Positions 1 to 51,317 are shown, counted from the first letter of the stretch. The stretch is DNA of 64,000 bases from Euglena gracilis (GCA_039621445.1 CP154954.1:70584150-70648149); one strand, 5' to 3'. Notes: generated by a model not told the origin, from the sequence alone. A program made the numbers and translations.

Positions 1-748
1 CGCGTGGGCCTGCAGCGGTAGCCACAGGTCCCGTGCCGGCAGGCATTGGGGGAGGATAGGTAGTTGCTTCTCAAGCAGGAGTGACTGAGATACCTCCTGG
101 GGCCAGCTGGAAAAAAAGGGCTGGCCAGCTTGTGCCCCCAGCTGGATGGACCTGGTCCGAGGAGGGGGTGGGGGGGGGGGGGCGATCGCCTGTTGGGCCT
201 GGTCAGCTGGCACCTGAACCCAGCAGAAAAAATCCAAATCCAAATCCAGCCGCTTGTGGCTTTTCGGATGGGGCAAGAACCAGCCAGTCAAGCGAAGATC
301 ACTGCTCAGAACCCCCACCACGGGAGAGGAGTCAACCAATAACGGACTGGACTGTGTGGTCCTGATAGGTCCTCATCAGGACACATCCTTCCGTGTGGAG
401 AGAAGATCAGTGAAACAAGACAAACAACCAAACAAGGGTCCATCAAACTAGTGTGTGTCGCACAGACTCCCGGGTGATAGACCGGCGATGGAGTTTCTGA
501 CCTTCAACGTTGTCTTCAGCCAAACTGGCGAGTAAAGCAGCCAACTTCTTGGGGGAGGGGCAACTTTATGGAAAGAAAGAGGAAGAGTAAAGAACAAGAA
601 TAAGAAACCTGAGGGTGCACACACTCTCCAGTGCCTTCGTGGTCGATCCAGCGTTCAGCCCCCACCCCCCAAAAGAAATCAGCCAAGTCCTTTTTTCTTC
701 TCTTCTGGGTTTGCAGGAGGTCCTGTCTGCTGGGTTGGACATTGGGAC

Positions 749-15176
<14,428 letters not shown>

Positions 15177-15728
15177 CTGGGGGGACGAGGCGCAAGTTTT
15201 GGGACAGGTGAACATCCCTGTTAGTGGGATTCAATGTGTGCAGTCTAATGTTTCAGCACGACAGCTTCACAGCATTGGAATCATCCACTTGTGTGCCATA
15301 AAGGGAGCGGACAGTCACAGGTTCACCTGGTGACTGAGATTGGATAAAATACTAACAGTTACAAAAAAAACTCTCCAATTCCCCCCAACTTCTGACAAAT
15401 CTGGCTAATGGGACAAATTGAATTTCTTCTGAAAATGTTTATCCAACATATATGCTCTCGATTTCCGTGATTTCAAGAATTCTCCCTCCCCTGTGGTTTG
15501 CATTGCAGCTTTCCCAACTGGACACTGTAGCACCTCCCAGATTGTTAAATATATGTCATATTGTACATGACACAATGTTTTGGCCCTTAAAAGAAATGTT
15601 GAGGCGTTTGTTGTCTATTAACTCAATTTATTCATTCAATTCAAATTTATTTCACACGGCAGGGGGGTTATCACTTGGGCAGCCAAAATACTAAATAATA
15701 CTGGAAAAAAAACCATTAATACGTCCAC

Positions 15729-15825
<97 letters not shown>

Positions 15826-15840
15826 GTGCGTGTGTGTCTC
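15729..15840. repeat. (TG)n microsatellite
   Basis: About 45 TG units with a few CG interruptions at the right. Confidence 0.95.
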
Positions 15841-15888
15841 TGTGTACACCAAGCAAAGCGTGGGCCATTGTTCTGTCTATTAGGAATG

Positions 15889-16110
15889 GACGAGGTCAAG
15901 ATCGGCGGGGAATGGCAAAATGCGAAGGGTCAAAAGTGTCAATGGTGCAGTCCATATCTGTCTCTGGAAAACGTTAGGAAGATGACCCGACAATTTTGGA
16001 AGAACGAAGATGAGAAAGCAACAATTCGGCAAGGTTACAGTAAAAGGCTCCGTAGAAGAAGGCTCTCGAGTCGCTCAAATGGCCTCAAACGACATTCGAG
16101 GAGGGCTTAA
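15889..16110 (+). CDS. Open reading frame, 73 residues, possible transposon remnant
   Basis: MDEVKIGGEWQNAKGQKCQW leads to CSPYLSLENVRKMTRQFWKN and an Arg-rich end. A C-x-x-C pair and the 'W..AKGQKC' spacing are reminiscent of short zinc-binding regions. It begins right after a (TG)n tract. No partner exon is seen. Confidence 0.25.
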   Translation, partial: DEVKIGGEWQNAKGQKCQWCSPYLSLENVRKMTRQFWKNEDEKATIRQGYSKRLRRRRLSSRSNGLKRHSRRA

Positions 16111-16659
16111 AAATGTTTGAGGAGGCTCGAGCTCGAATATTTGAGCTCTCATCACCCTCCCAATCGGACCTAAAATATGCTATTGTTGGTCAAGGCCAAA
16201 CTTAGAACATTTGGGTGGGAGAAGAGGCGATGAAACCCGCATAAGACCACCAAAACCCCTGAAGTGCGTCTTCCTGGGACTCCCAGCACCTCCTACAGCC
16301 TCCTCCCAGCCTCCCTCGCCAATTTTCTACTCCCCCCTCCCCTGAGTTCCCCACTCGCAAAAACGTGGCCCTTGATGTGTTGAGAAGAGTTCGAAAGGAG
16401 GGAAAAATGGTTGTCACAAATCAATATTTATTTAATCATCTCCCTGCCTGGTTGCCCCCCCCCCCCGCCTCCCGGTCGGCCTTCCAACTTGCATGCGAAT
16501 GCAGCCACCAAAACGAGGCCGTAAGCCCACCCACCCGCAAAATCCCTCACAATTTGAATCTTTTGAGAAAAGCAGCAGAAATGCATAATCGAGGTGGTGT
16601 GTCAGGCCTTTCTTCAACCCAGAGAGGAGGAGGATGCCTTGCACTCTGGGGAATGCACC

Positions 16660-16980
16660 CCAGCGGGCAAGGGCAGTCATCCCCGGTTTTTGGTCTCCGG
16701 TGGGGTCCGGTGGGGTCCGGTGGGACCCGGTGGGGTTCCGGGTGGTTGCCTTGCGAGGGGGGGGGGGAAACACATGCAACAAGGTGGTTTGACTGGATGT
16801 TCTTGTTGCATTATGCCGTGGGTGCACAGCATCATGGCCCCCCAGGGTCATGGTCGAGCACTTGTAACTGACCCCAGATTTTTGCCATTTTCGGCCGTTT
16901 TCGGCCACTTTCAGCCATTTTTACTACAGGTGCTTGGTCAGGGTCTTGGCCTCTTTTTTTTTGTCCCACGTGAGTTACCT
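16660..16980. repeat. Dispersed repeat with GGTCCGGTGG units, copy 1
   Basis: It shares GGCAGTCATCCCCGGTTTTT, GGTCTCCGGTGGGGTCCGGT, AACACATGCAACAAGGT and TCTTGGCCTCTTTTTTT with 26505-26700. Relative to that copy, about 150 bp (16780-16930) are extra and interrupt the shared text. Confidence 0.6.
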
Positions 16981-17981
16981 TTTGGTTTGTTTAATGGAAA
17001 CCACATTTTTTTCACAAAAAATCACAAAAATTTCAGGGTTAAAAATTGGTAGTTTTGGGAGGGGGGTGAAAAAAACGAAGGTCAAAAAAAGTGGACAAAA
17101 TTTTGGCACAATCAAAATTTACTGACATTTTTTTCGCTGAAATTTTTTTGACTTCCAATGGCATGTTTTGCTTCAAAAACCCCCAAAATCAACATTTTGA
17201 GAAAACGTTGAATTTTTGGAAGTTGTGAAAAAATGGGGTTTTCAGGGGTTCTTGGGGGGACCCCTAATGGGCCCAAAATGGGTCAAAAAAAAACATCCGG
17301 CGCCGAACACCCGATTCCCGTTCTGCGCTGCCCCCCACCCACCACCCTGGCTGTTCGGCCGATTCCCATTCTGCCCTGCCCCCAAGGGGTCAGGATTTAG
17401 GAGTGCTAAATTCCGTTTTTTCGGAGGCGAAAATTGAAGGGAAATTGATGGGCACCTTCATACCCCAGTGCCTAGGCAAGGGGTTAGGGGCCTCAAATGT
17501 CAATCAAACAGAAATGATCCCGAGACAATTTGGAATGCAATGGAAAAAAAAATGCACGACAAAAACAACGACGTGGGGACATGGGCAATTCTTTATGGAC
17601 TGCAGAGTGCATCATAAATATACCAGAAACACCGCGGGATAGGAAGAAACAAATTGGACCGCATGACAATGTGGTGTCCTTGAGAATGATGAGCACACTG
17701 GTATGTGAGGTGGGGCAATGCTAACTTTCTGAACAACTGCAAGGCAGTAGATGGTGGGATTCCCTACGAGACCACTGGCATTTGTTCGACGCATGAGCAC
17801 AATTGCTTTGCGTCTGGGGGTGGTTTTGTTTGATAATTAAGAACAGAAAAAAACACACGCACAAAAACACAGATTTTTTTGATGCCCGAGTCAGCCAAGA
17901 AAATAGCCAAAAAACATTACCCAAAATTAACAGCAGCTGTCATCGTCTAAATATTCGAACCACCAACGGTGCGGCGCTGAT
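16981..17981. other. Dispersed repeat and unique AT-rich sequence, no gene
   Basis: 17000-17300 is recognisably related to 10740-11040 (GCACAATCAAAATTTACTGA, TTTTGCTTCAAAAACCCCC, GAGAAAACGTTGAATTT). The remainder has only short unbiased frames. Confidence 0.5.
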
Positions 17982-18116
17982 ATGAGTGCTGACCAAATGG
18001 TGGGGGCGGGACAAGCACAGGGAAAGGATGTGGTGGGGGTGGCCATGCAGATGGCGAAGATTCGGGAAGACTACAGAGGGGTCAGAGAAGGTCAGACGGG
18101 GATTATCGACGAGTGA
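17982..18116 (+). CDS. Small open reading frame, 44 residues
   Basis: An ATG-to-TGA frame reads MSADQMVGAGQAQGKDVVGV then AMQMAKIREDYRGVREGQTG and IIDE. Composition is protein-like and helical, with G-rich third positions, unlike the surrounding AT-rich sequence. No neighbouring plus-strand exon was found. It may be a terminal exon, a transposon piece or chance. Confidence 0.3.
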   Translation: MSADQMVGAGQAQGKDVVGVAMQMAKIREDYRGVREGQTGIIDE

Positions 18117-18507
18117 TTAGTGGGATCTAGGGTTGTACACAGCTGGACCCTGGGGTTGCAGCTGCACGCATCATGATCAGGAGGATATGTTGCTGTTAAT
18201 TTGCTGGACAATTACTTCACATGACGCGAGTGAAAAAAAGCGTTTGATGTCTGAAGCTGTCTGCGCGCATCACTAAGAAATTGTGCATCACCAGACACAC
18301 AATTGACGGACAACCAACTGAGCGCTGAAACCAAAATAATCAAAAAAAAATGTCAACTTGATCACCCCCACACTTTCCCCTGGGTTCAACCCATATTTTC
18401 GCGAGAAAACGAACCCCCTCAGCCACCCACCCACCCGAAACGCGTCCAAAATTCGAAACTCACATTTGAAAAACCTTGAAAATTAATCCCAGGTCTGTGA
18501 CTGGGGG

Positions 18508-19165
18508 CAGGGGGGAAATATGCATTAAAAGGCCCCCCAATATGCGCTAAAATATGAGGGAATATGCGCTAAATATGTGGAAAAATATGCAGAAAATATG
18601 CGAATTTTCTGGAACATGGCCACATTTGGAAAAGTTCCGGAACCAAACTGGAAAATTATTTCGGGTCATTTTGGGACATTTCAGGGCTATTTCAGACCAT
18701 AACCAGCCATAATCAGCTATTTTCAGACCATTTTTGACCATTTCGAGCCATTTAGGGAACATTATAGACCAGTTTTGACGACTTTTGGGCTGTTTTTTTT
18801 TTGGCCATTGTCAATAAATTAGGACGCTTTTGCGATGGATGACCCAAATGACCAAAATAGCAAATGCTTTGGCAAACAACAATAATGACCAACAATGGCC
18901 TAAAGTGACCAAAAATGGCCAACGGTTGTCCAAAATGCCCAAAAATGGTCAAAATTGGCAAAAAAAAATGGCCAAAAAAGGCTGTGAAATGAAACAAAGC
19001 AGCTTAAAATGGTTTTCGATAAATTCAAAACGTCCAAATGAGATGCAGAAAATATGCGGAAAACCTGCAGGGCAGGATATGTAGCGGGACATCCTGAACA
19101 CACTTGTAATATGCGCAAAATATCTGAAATATGCACAAGAAATGCTCTATGCATACTCCCCCCTG
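18508..19165. mobile_element. TIR element with AATATGCG repeats
   Basis: CAGGGGGGAAATATGCAT at the left mirrors ATGCATACTCCCCCCTG at the right. AATATGCG-type repeats lie inside each end and AAATGGCC-type repeats in the middle. No target duplication is evident. Confidence 0.55.
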
Positions 19166-19289
19166 GTCAGCGTTAAACCTATGCAGGGGCAGGGAGATAT
19201 TCCGGTCGGCCGAAAATTTTATTCCGGTGTTTTATTCCGGTTTATTCCGGGTTATTCCGGTTTATTCCGGAATTTATTCCGGTTTATTC

Positions 19290-20526
19290 TGGTCAATTCT
19301 GTCTGAACGGACTTAGGATTTTTTGAAGTACAATTGGGCAAGGCGCTCACCCAGGCTTCAGGAATAGAGATGCATTCCTTGGTTGCCCCACCCCGCCAAG
19401 TGGCCACTTTGCACTTGGTGATGCTGGTCACCACAACAGACCCCCGCCTTTTCGGGAAAAATAATGGATAAGGTTTCTCTTGAGACCTTTCTTTTTTCTG
19501 ATAGATCGGATGAAGAGGGTGGACCACCAATGAAGAAGACAAGATCTTCCAAAGGATAGGTGAATCAGGCCAAATGTGCAAATGCAATGACTGCTTGCCA
19601 GGGGTTTTTTTTAAGACCGGGGGGGGAGGGGGGGTCCCCCCACCCACCCCTGGGGGCCCCCCCGGGGGGGGGGGTCCCGGGGGACCCACAAAAAAAATGG
19701 CCGAAAAATCGCGAAAAGTGCTAAAAATAGCATTTTTTTGGCGCCTGCGGCGCCGAAAAGTATATCCCACCCCCCTCCGGGGGGACCCCCCCGGGGGGGG
19801 GGGGGGCCCGGCCGGACCCACCCACCCTTCCCCCCCCTCCCCCCCGGGGTCCACGACTAAAAAAACCCCTGCTGCTTGCAGGCACATTCAGGATTTTCCC
19901 AGGGGGTGTCTTGTGTTCGTGAAGGATCTTGACAACATGTGGTGTACTTTTTTGCAGTTTTTGGCACGATGCATGTGGCTTCTGCCAAACATAAAGGTGT
20001 GAAACCCAGTTTGATCGATCTAACGTCCAGTAGGGCACCAAAGTTTTTGGCGTGCTTCACTTGCTTCACTTCTCATACTTCAGAAGTGAAGCATAAAGTT
20101 TCAAAATCACAAGAGCAACAAAGAACGCAGTTATAACACAATTGGCATTCGATACCAGGAACACACCTTCATTTTGCCCATTTCCCTCCTGGTTGAATGC
20201 ATTTTTTGTTTGGATTTTATAACCGCTTGTGTGGCTGCACTAAGTGAATGTTTGTCACTGAGTTCTTTCCAAAGGAACGTGAGCAAAGACAACGTCAACG
20301 CTGATTTGACTGGAGCATTTTGGGGGGAGCATGGATCCCATTGGACGAAGTGGATCATTGATGTGCACGCCACACTCAGGTTTTTCTGTGGCCTTTGTTC
20401 GATTTGGTCAGGAGAAATTTGATAAAATTGTTGAACAAGCATGTCCGGGCCATCAAGCAAGCTTTTATTTAATTTTTGAGATGAAAAAAAATGAGATTGA
20501 CTGAGAAAAACATGAAAATACATCAA
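19290..20526 (-). pseudogene. Coding remnant inside the 19184-20679 transposon
   Basis: The minus frame 20526-20131 reads through LLDGPDMLVQQFYQISPDQI and SLLTFLWKELSDKHSLSAAT. Further on, FGALLDVRSIKLGFTPLC ... WENPECACKQ runs up to the nested element. Removing it and one TSD copy continues the frame as SLHLHIWPDSPILWKILSSS. The protein is presumably a transposase, but no catalytic motif is recognised. Two open frames compete in part of it. Confidence 0.4.
19599..19871. mobile_element. 273-bp non-autonomous hAT-like element (CAGGGGTTTTTTT family), copy 1
   Basis: The ends are CAGGGGTTTTTTTTAAG and CTAAAAAAACCCCTG, with a perfect CTGCTTGC duplication (19591-19598, 19872-19879). The interior has G/C runs, ATGGCCGAAAAATCGCGAAA, AAGTGCTAAAAATAG and a GGCGCCTGCGGCGCC hairpin. 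Confidence 0.9.
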
Positions 20527-20705
20527 ACTTCACCTTCATTGCCTTTGTGTCTTGCAGAATTTTCATGCCATTGGCTGGCACTTTTATTCCGGTTATTCCG
20601 GTTTATTCTGGTTTATTCCGGTTTTCGCAATTCCGGTTTATTCCGGTTTATTCCGGACCGGAATATCTCCCTGCCCCTGACCTATGGTGGGGTCGCTGAG
20701 CTCTT

Positions 20706-20775
20706 ATCCCTTTATGGGTAAGCGAAGCTTACCCATAAAGGGTCCCTTTATGGGTGAGCGAAGCTTACCCCTGGA
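20706..20775. repeat. Perfect hairpin and its partial copy
   Basis: CCCTTTATGGGTAAGC is inverted across a short loop around GAAGCTT to form a 35-bp perfect palindrome. A second, imperfect copy follows directly. Confidence 0.75.
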
Positions 20776-20779
20776 GAAA

Positions 20780-21898
20780 AAGAGGGGTCCAACCCCCCCT
20801 CACCCCCCCCCTCCCCCCGGGTTTCGGGCCACCTTGGGAGCGGGCGGATTATCACCAGGCTGTTCCCGGTCCTTTCCCAGGTTTTTTTTTGCTGTCGCGA
20901 CTGACTGGATTTCTAGTTGCCGAATCACCTCCGTTTGACCCCCCACTCCCTGCTAGGCCTGAGCTATTCAGTCGCGAAGGGGTCCAAACTGGGTAGTATT
21001 CCTCTTCCTACTCTGCCATTCCGCCGTGGTCCAGAAAATAGGTCAAAAATTTGATATTCGGATGAATTTTTCGAAAATACATCTTGAAAAAATGTACATT
21101 ATTTCTGGAAATGTTGGTCTGACGAAATGTACCCCTGGAGACCCTCTATCAACCCCGGTTCACCGTTTTGGCCGCCGACATGCCTGGCCCGTGTTCCAGT
21201 GAGCTTTTGTGGGCCAGAACGGCCATTTGGGGGAGGGGTGTTTTTGGGCCGTTTTGTTTGTTCGAAAAATCGATTCTTCCAAAATATCTCGAGAATGAAA
21301 AAAGATCAAAATAAAGAGTTCGAAGAGCAAAAATGAACCCCTTAGAATGCCCTATCCAACCATGGTTTACTTTTCCGCCAACTCTTCGTGTAGCCCGAAT
21401 CACGGCCATTTTTCGGCCAATTTTGGCCGATTTCTGGGGCTGTTTTGGACTGTTTTCGGGGTCAAACATTTTCGGGGTCGATGTTTCCAAAGTATCTCGG
21501 AAATGAAGCAAAATCAGAGGAAATGTCTGGAGCACTGTCCGGTTTGACTAGCACTGTTCCTTAAAACTATTGTTATTGGTCGTCTCGCACCTGTTTGCAC
21601 CAAATTCCACATTATTCTGGTCTTTTGCCTTGTTGTCCTGTTTTTTTGTTTCAGTCCAAGTCACTGGTTTCCCGCCCGAACCGGTGCCTTGGACACCGGT
21701 TCGGTCGGGAAATTTTCCGCCCCGGCGTCCAAGACGCCGGTTCGGGCGTGAACCCATAGCCTCCAAACACGGGTTCAAAAAGTTTCCCCAAAAGGAGCCA
21801 ATTTGTCAACGGAAATGGTGTGCTAGGGATCTGACACAGCTAGTTACTTACAATCAGGGCACAGCCAGGATCCGTATTGGGGGGGGGGGATGACCAAC
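20780..21898. other. Decayed repeat units, no gene
   Basis: Blocks with 'AAATGTNCC..CCC..TATCAACC..GTT' recur at about 21125, 21340 and 22375, apparently diverged copies of one unit of roughly 240 bp. 21665-21760 holds an inverted CCGGTTCGG pair related to sequences at 61.0 and 61.7 kb. Confidence 0.4.
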
Positions 21899-22163
21899 CC
21901 GCACAGGCAAAATGCCACGGCAAATGGCAGACATCGTAAACGACTTTACGCTTGCCGCCACGGAGGCCCATGGCCCCCACAGTTTGGACGGGGGTAACCG
22001 TTGAGAAACATTTCCCCAAACAAACAAAGTGAGTGGGTTGCTTGGGTTTCCCGAGGTGCGGCGGCAGCCTCAAGACCAACCAAAAATTCTGCCAGTGTGC
22101 GGGGTTGGGGCAGCACAATGGTGCACATAGTAAAAACCCGGCCGGCGTGCATTCGGAAAAAAC
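21899..22163 (-). CDS. Coding-like island, unrecognised
   Basis: A stop-free 265-bp stretch after TTCGCAG reads VFSECTPAGFLLCAPLCCPN ... HFVCLGKCFSTVTPVQTV ... KVVYDVCHLPWHFACA, ending at GTTGGT. It is Cys/His/Trp-rich. It could be a large exon or a transposon remnant, since dispersed repeats lie on both sides. Confidence 0.4.
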
Positions 22164-24167
22164 CTGCGAAGAAAAGTAATACGCGACCGTGCGTCAATTG
22201 ACGTTGGTTCCAGGGATGCTGTTTTTTCGTTTTTTCCGAAAAAAAACCAAAAACTGCGTTTTTTTGTTCCAAAAAAAAACCACGGTTGGTTCTTTTGGAT
22301 TAGGAATCGCTGTGTCTGGTTATATCCTTATATTCGACCGAAGATTTCCAACTCCGGCAAGAAGTGTATGTTCGGACGGATGCAGACCTAATTTGAAGCC
22401 CTTACTATGCCCTATGTAACAGTATTTTGATTTCCCCGCAACTCCCTGCCAAGCCCAAGTTAAGGCCATTTTTCGGCCGATATTGGTCATTCTGTACAGT
22501 TTTGGCCTGTTTTGACTTCGCCGTTTTCCGCCATTTTCAGGTGAAAAAGTCGAAAAAATCGAAATTTTTTTTGCCCGAACCCATTTTTTTTTTGGCCTCC
22601 CACACCCGGAAAACCCGTTTTGGAGCCGAAAATGAGCGTTTTTCGCCCCCGGGCACCCCGTTTTTGGCCCGAAACCCATGGAGTTTGCTTGGGTTAAAAA
22701 TGGGTCAAAAAACTTTTTTTTTGCCCAAAACGATTATTTTTTGGAACTCCAGACCCGGAAAACCCGCTTTTGAGCGAAAATGAGCGTTTTTCGACCCCCC
22801 CTTTTTGGCCCGAAACGCATGGATGTTGGGTCATTTCTGGGTCAGAAAAGGTCGAAAAAAATCGAAGAAAAGGGGTAGGGGGTATGATGATGGGGGGTAT
22901 TATATTGTAACTTACCGGAAATTGCAAGTGTGTATTTTGTTAAATCACAAATTACACAACATTTGCAATGCTAGTATTTTTGGCCTTCCATTATGTGTAA
23001 ATCCTATTAAGAGCTCAGCACCATTCAAACTCAACCTGACGTCACCCCTCGCGCACCTTGACTTCTTCCCCCCCCCCTGAAAATGGAGTACAGAGTTTCC
23101 TAATATCACCCATTCCGCAACGGTCCCCCAGGGGTTCAGAAGCGCACAGAGTAGAAACAAAAAGAGGAGGAAGATGGGGAATAAGAGGAGGAGCCTTGCC
23201 TCAAACTGGCGTGCGTGTCGGAGGGAGGAGGTGGAAAGCACCCGAGCTTGCTCCGGTGGGAGGGGGAATGGACCGCAGGGGGCAAAGCCAACGTCGAAGA
23301 GAGGACCCGCTTTGCAACAAGAAAAATACAAGCCCTTCAACCAGCCATACCAAATAAACGAGTGAGCGAAACCTTCAGGAATGTGATACACATCTGGGTA
23401 GTGTGGGAGTCTGGCACAAGAGGTTGGCCGGAAACGAGGACCCTCATGACAATGCTGTTTTGACCCTCACCATAGCGACCCCTGAAGCAGGAGCGTACTG
23501 GTTTTCAGCACATGGTTTGGTATCCTCCGTTTTTTTGATGGGAATTCCCGATGGGCCGTAAAAATTGGGATGGAGGTTCATTATCAGAGGGGGTTTTCCA
23601 TCAAAAAATTTGTGCTACCAGAACAAATGGACGGGCAAGAAAAAAGCAAAAGAATGACAGGCGTGAAAGGTTTTCGAACCGTGGAGACTGCATCAAAACA
23701 GGCTTCATTGCCAACGCCCCAGAGTAACAACGAGACCTTCCCAAAGGCCATTTCTGCCAAGTTAAGTTTCGGGTGTTCCCAGTGGGGCCTCGGAAGGAGC
23801 GATTCCTCACACCACTTCGCTGGGCTCTGGGACGTGCCGGAGTGCCTTGGGCGACCCAAGGGTGGTGGGCTGGGGGCCGGGAGAGTGGACGCTGGAGGTG
23901 GAGCCAATGCCGAGAGGTTGAAATAACCGTTGCTGCTTGCATTGGCATCATGCAACAATAACAGTGCCAGCAGTGGCAACAAATGTTCATAGCAGCAGCG
24001 GCAATGGTTTCACAGGAATTATGGCAACACCATATGAACAACAACACGTGAAGGTGTGAAGACGACAATGCATACCACACTACTGCATGACTGGTCAAAT
24101 TTTGCCCCTTTTCTGACAACGTTATGTTTCAGCAGCTGAAATTTGCAGCGGTGCAGAGCCCGGCCTC
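22164..24167. other. Repeats and unassigned sequence downstream of the PARP-membrane gene
   Basis: 22430-22870 carries AAACCCGTTTTGGAG / GGCCCGAAACCCATGGA units in near tandem. 23570-23926 has an open plus-strand frame (PKAISAKLSFGCSQWGLGRS...), and 23060-23390 a C/T-rich minus frame; neither has exon-like boundaries. Confidence 0.35.
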
Positions 24168-48406
<24,239 letters not shown>

Positions 48407-48508
48407 CTGCGGTGCGGGGGGGGGGGCACGACGCTGGTGGACTGACCAGGCCCCGCCCCGAGGCCCGGACCGTTTCCTGAGGTGAGTTGGGAAATATTCC
48501 TGATGCAT

Positions 48509-48577
48509 TCTCCTTCCTCCTCCTCCTCCTCCTCCTCCTCTCCTGCTCCTCCTCCTCCTCCTCCTCCTTCTCCTCCT
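48509..48577. repeat. (TCC)n microsatellite
   Basis: CTCCTCCTCC with two interruptions. On the minus strand this is a purine-rich GGA repeat. Confidence 0.95.
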
Positions 48578-50286
48578 TTTTAAAATTTAAAATTTACTTT
48601 CATTCAACATGGGGGTGACCTGGCGATGCCCAAGAAAGTCTTCTGTCAATTTTTCGGTTGAGCAGTCACAGAAGAGCACCAGGTAGACAGATGAACAAAA
48701 AAGGCATAAAGGTGATGCTCGAGGGGGGTGAACATGGAAAGAGGCCAAAGCATGACGAGCAAAAAAAGGCAAGGGCAGGCTTCGGGAGAACAAAAAGGGG
48801 GAGGCAGGGAGCTGCACTTTCAATCAACGAAAATTCGTTTCATAACCCTGGACAAAAAAAAAGAAGACCAAGCACACTTGACTGGTCTCTGCACGGTCAG
48901 CGTGTTGCCGAGAAAAGCTTCAGGGGAAAGCTTAGACTCACAACACTTAGCTGGGGTATGCAAATCTTTATTGAGGGCTCCTCACTCTGGCGGGCCATTG
49001 GGGCAGAGAAATTGGGAAATGATAGAAAAATAAATCGTTTCGGTGGATGCAACATGTTAATGGACGTGATGATACTTTTTTTGGATAAAAAAAATTCAAA
49101 GGTATACAAAAAAAGCCGACGTGGATTTTGCATATTCAAATCTATTTGATGTTCATGCATATGCATTGCAATTCTACGCAGGGAAATAATGGCAAAGCTT
49201 TTTTGCAGATGACGATGTGAGACACGTTGTTCAAGTTTGCGAAGTATGACGCTTCTTTAGCTGTTGCAAACAGGTAGATGCCCTGAAAATGCACAAAGAA
49301 AAAATGGCACTTTAGGTTATGGCAATATAACACAAAAAATATGCAATTTTGTGTTAAAATACACATCACCCTAGCTTGGTGGCATAATTGGTGCAGTTTA
49401 TTTAAACAAACTGTTACCAGAGATGAAGCTAAATACTCTGCCTCTATTTAATAAATTTAAACGTATCTTGGTCAGGGTGAATCAGGTGGACTTCTTGCGC
49501 TGATGGGCGTACAGTACAAGCAGGGTTTTCTGAGGGACCCCCCACCCGGGGTGTGTCCTGCAGGCTGGATGGGAAAAAGGTGGGGGGGGCGGGGGGTCCG
49601 GAGCTAGACCTGGCGGTTGCCCCGAAAATGTCCCCCAGAAGCCCAAATCCAGCTGGGTTGAAGTTATTCAGCCAAAAATGCCATTTACTTGGCCATTTTT
49701 TACCCCCTCCTTTCAAATCTCAAAAAATCACTCCTTTGGGCTTCAGCGGGCTGGATCCAAATTTATTTTAGCAGACCCCAGGTCTGCACCCCAGGGGGTC
49801 CTGCAGCCCGGCTGGGGCTGGAAAAAAGGTGCTGGCTAGCTGGACACCCCCGGGGTGGGGTCCCCTCCGACTTAAGAGAATCCATGGGTGCAAAAGATGA
49901 AAATCATCAAAACTATTACAAAAATTAAAGAATGAGAAAAACAGGGTGGCAAAGATCTTTTAAAAGCACAGAGGAAAGGGGTGGTAATTCAATTAAAATA
50001 AAAACTACTACCCCCTCCCGCCAGGTTACTTTGCCACGGGTAATATCATTTTATTGGTGGAAACTTTAACATAACAATAAACATGAAAAAAACGAACACA
50101 CAACTAACACAAATATCCCAGAATGGACAATGATGTTGTTTTGTCATGAATAAAACGTGTTTGCGAATAAATATTGTTTGCCATGTTTGTGAATAAAGTC
50201 GTGCATTTACATGTGGGTGCAGCGATAATTCTGCACAACGACAAAACAAGAACTGAACGGCAATGTTCCAGCCCGGCACGCAACAC

Positions 50287-50430
50287 AACACCTCCCCCAC
50301 CAGGCCGGTGGTGAACTTCGCGCCGTTGGTGACCACCAGCAGGCCGCCTTCGACCAACCATGGGAGGAGGGGTCTGTGAACCATGGCGCATTTTGTGACC
50401 ACCCCGTTGTTGAGCCGGAGGCCATTTTGA
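50287..50430 (-). CDS. Probable upstream exon, unrecognised product
   Basis: An island with very strong third-position bias reads NGLRLNNGVVTKCAMVHRPL, then PWLVEGGLLVVTNGAKFTTG and LVGEV. It looks like beta-sheet. The acceptor is CCTTTGGAG and the 5' splice site is uncertain (GTGTTG fits the next exon's phase). Confidence 0.55.
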
Positions 50431-50649
50431 CTCCAAAGGAAACAAAAAAGTCAGGTCAAATGCTAAAAAAAAAAAGGAAAAAAGACAAAAAGGAAAAAAA
50501 AGAGGAAAAAACAGAAAAATAAAACAAAAAAGAAAAACAAAAAAAAGAGGGCAACAAACAACGTGAGCATTGCATTGGCATTTGGGAAACCTTTGCCTGG
50601 GAACTGGGCATTTAGGAAATCTTGCCTGGGAACGCAGCCTGAGCACCAC

Positions 50650-50732
50650 CTGCCAGGTATCATTCATCCCGGGGCGCTCCACGCTGTATGTCTTTGGCAG
50701 CGGGACGTAGAACATCCGGTAACACCCCATGC
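50650..50732 (-). CDS. Probable upstream exon, unrecognised product
   Basis: The peptide MGCYRMFYVPLPKTYSVERP then GMNDTWQ lies between CTCCGCGAG and GTGGTG, with strong third-position G/C. The ATG at 50730 could be a start codon, but an AG sits directly before it. Outgoing phase does not match the exon at 50287. Confidence 0.6.
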
Positions 50733-51317
50733 CTCGCGGAGAGAAGAGGCAGGCATAGAATTAGAGCTGAGGTTGGGAATAGGGTTAGGGTCCGGCCAAA
50801 TTTAGGACGTTAGGCAAAAAATTTGGCTTAAAACTAGGCCGTTAACCCACAAATTTCAGCGCCGCCTCTGGCCAGGCCCCTTTTAAAGACCCACCAGGGG
50901 GGGAGAGGGGTCCCCCGCCTCCCGGCCTTGCGTGGGAACCTCCCCAGGAAGAACCCCCCAAAACAGGGACACAAAGGCATTGTCCAAAAAAGTTTTCAGC
51001 GCTGTGCGCCGAAACCGATAACTGAGCCTCTGGCCCAGGACTCCGGAGCCACCCCCCAGGGGGGTCTAGAGTAAAAAGAACCTGTTTCTAACCCTTACTA
51101 ACCACCCCTGACTCTAATCCTGTCCTAAACAACATTTGCATGCCTAACCTATGCTTTAACATAACAGAAGACACCAAAATGCTGATGGAATCCCCACTAG
51201 CAGGCTCGCCATACCAGTCATTTGTCAACCGTGGGTAGCGCAACCACACAGATAATACACAAATAATCTTGAGTCCTCTTGTTTAGTATCCCCCAGTAAT
51301 TCAGGGTTTAGAGAGAG

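Larger units (their letters stand above)
19184..20679 (-). mobile_element. hAT-like transposon with TTTATTCCGG subterminal repeats
   Basis: The 24-bp terminal repeats are identical in inverse (start CAGGGGCAGGGAGATATTCC). ACCTATG flanks both ends (19177-19183, 20680-20686). Tandem TTTATTCCGG units lie inside each end (19203-19290, 20579-20660). The interior is coding-like on the minus strand and contains a nested element at 19599-19871. Confidence 0.88.

Noticed and set aside
1-748. An exon at the left edge (minus LPARDLWLPLQAHA, 1-50)
   Set aside because: Too short and cut by the window edge to judge. The rest of 1-748 shows only short overlapping frames and a G run at 165-182.
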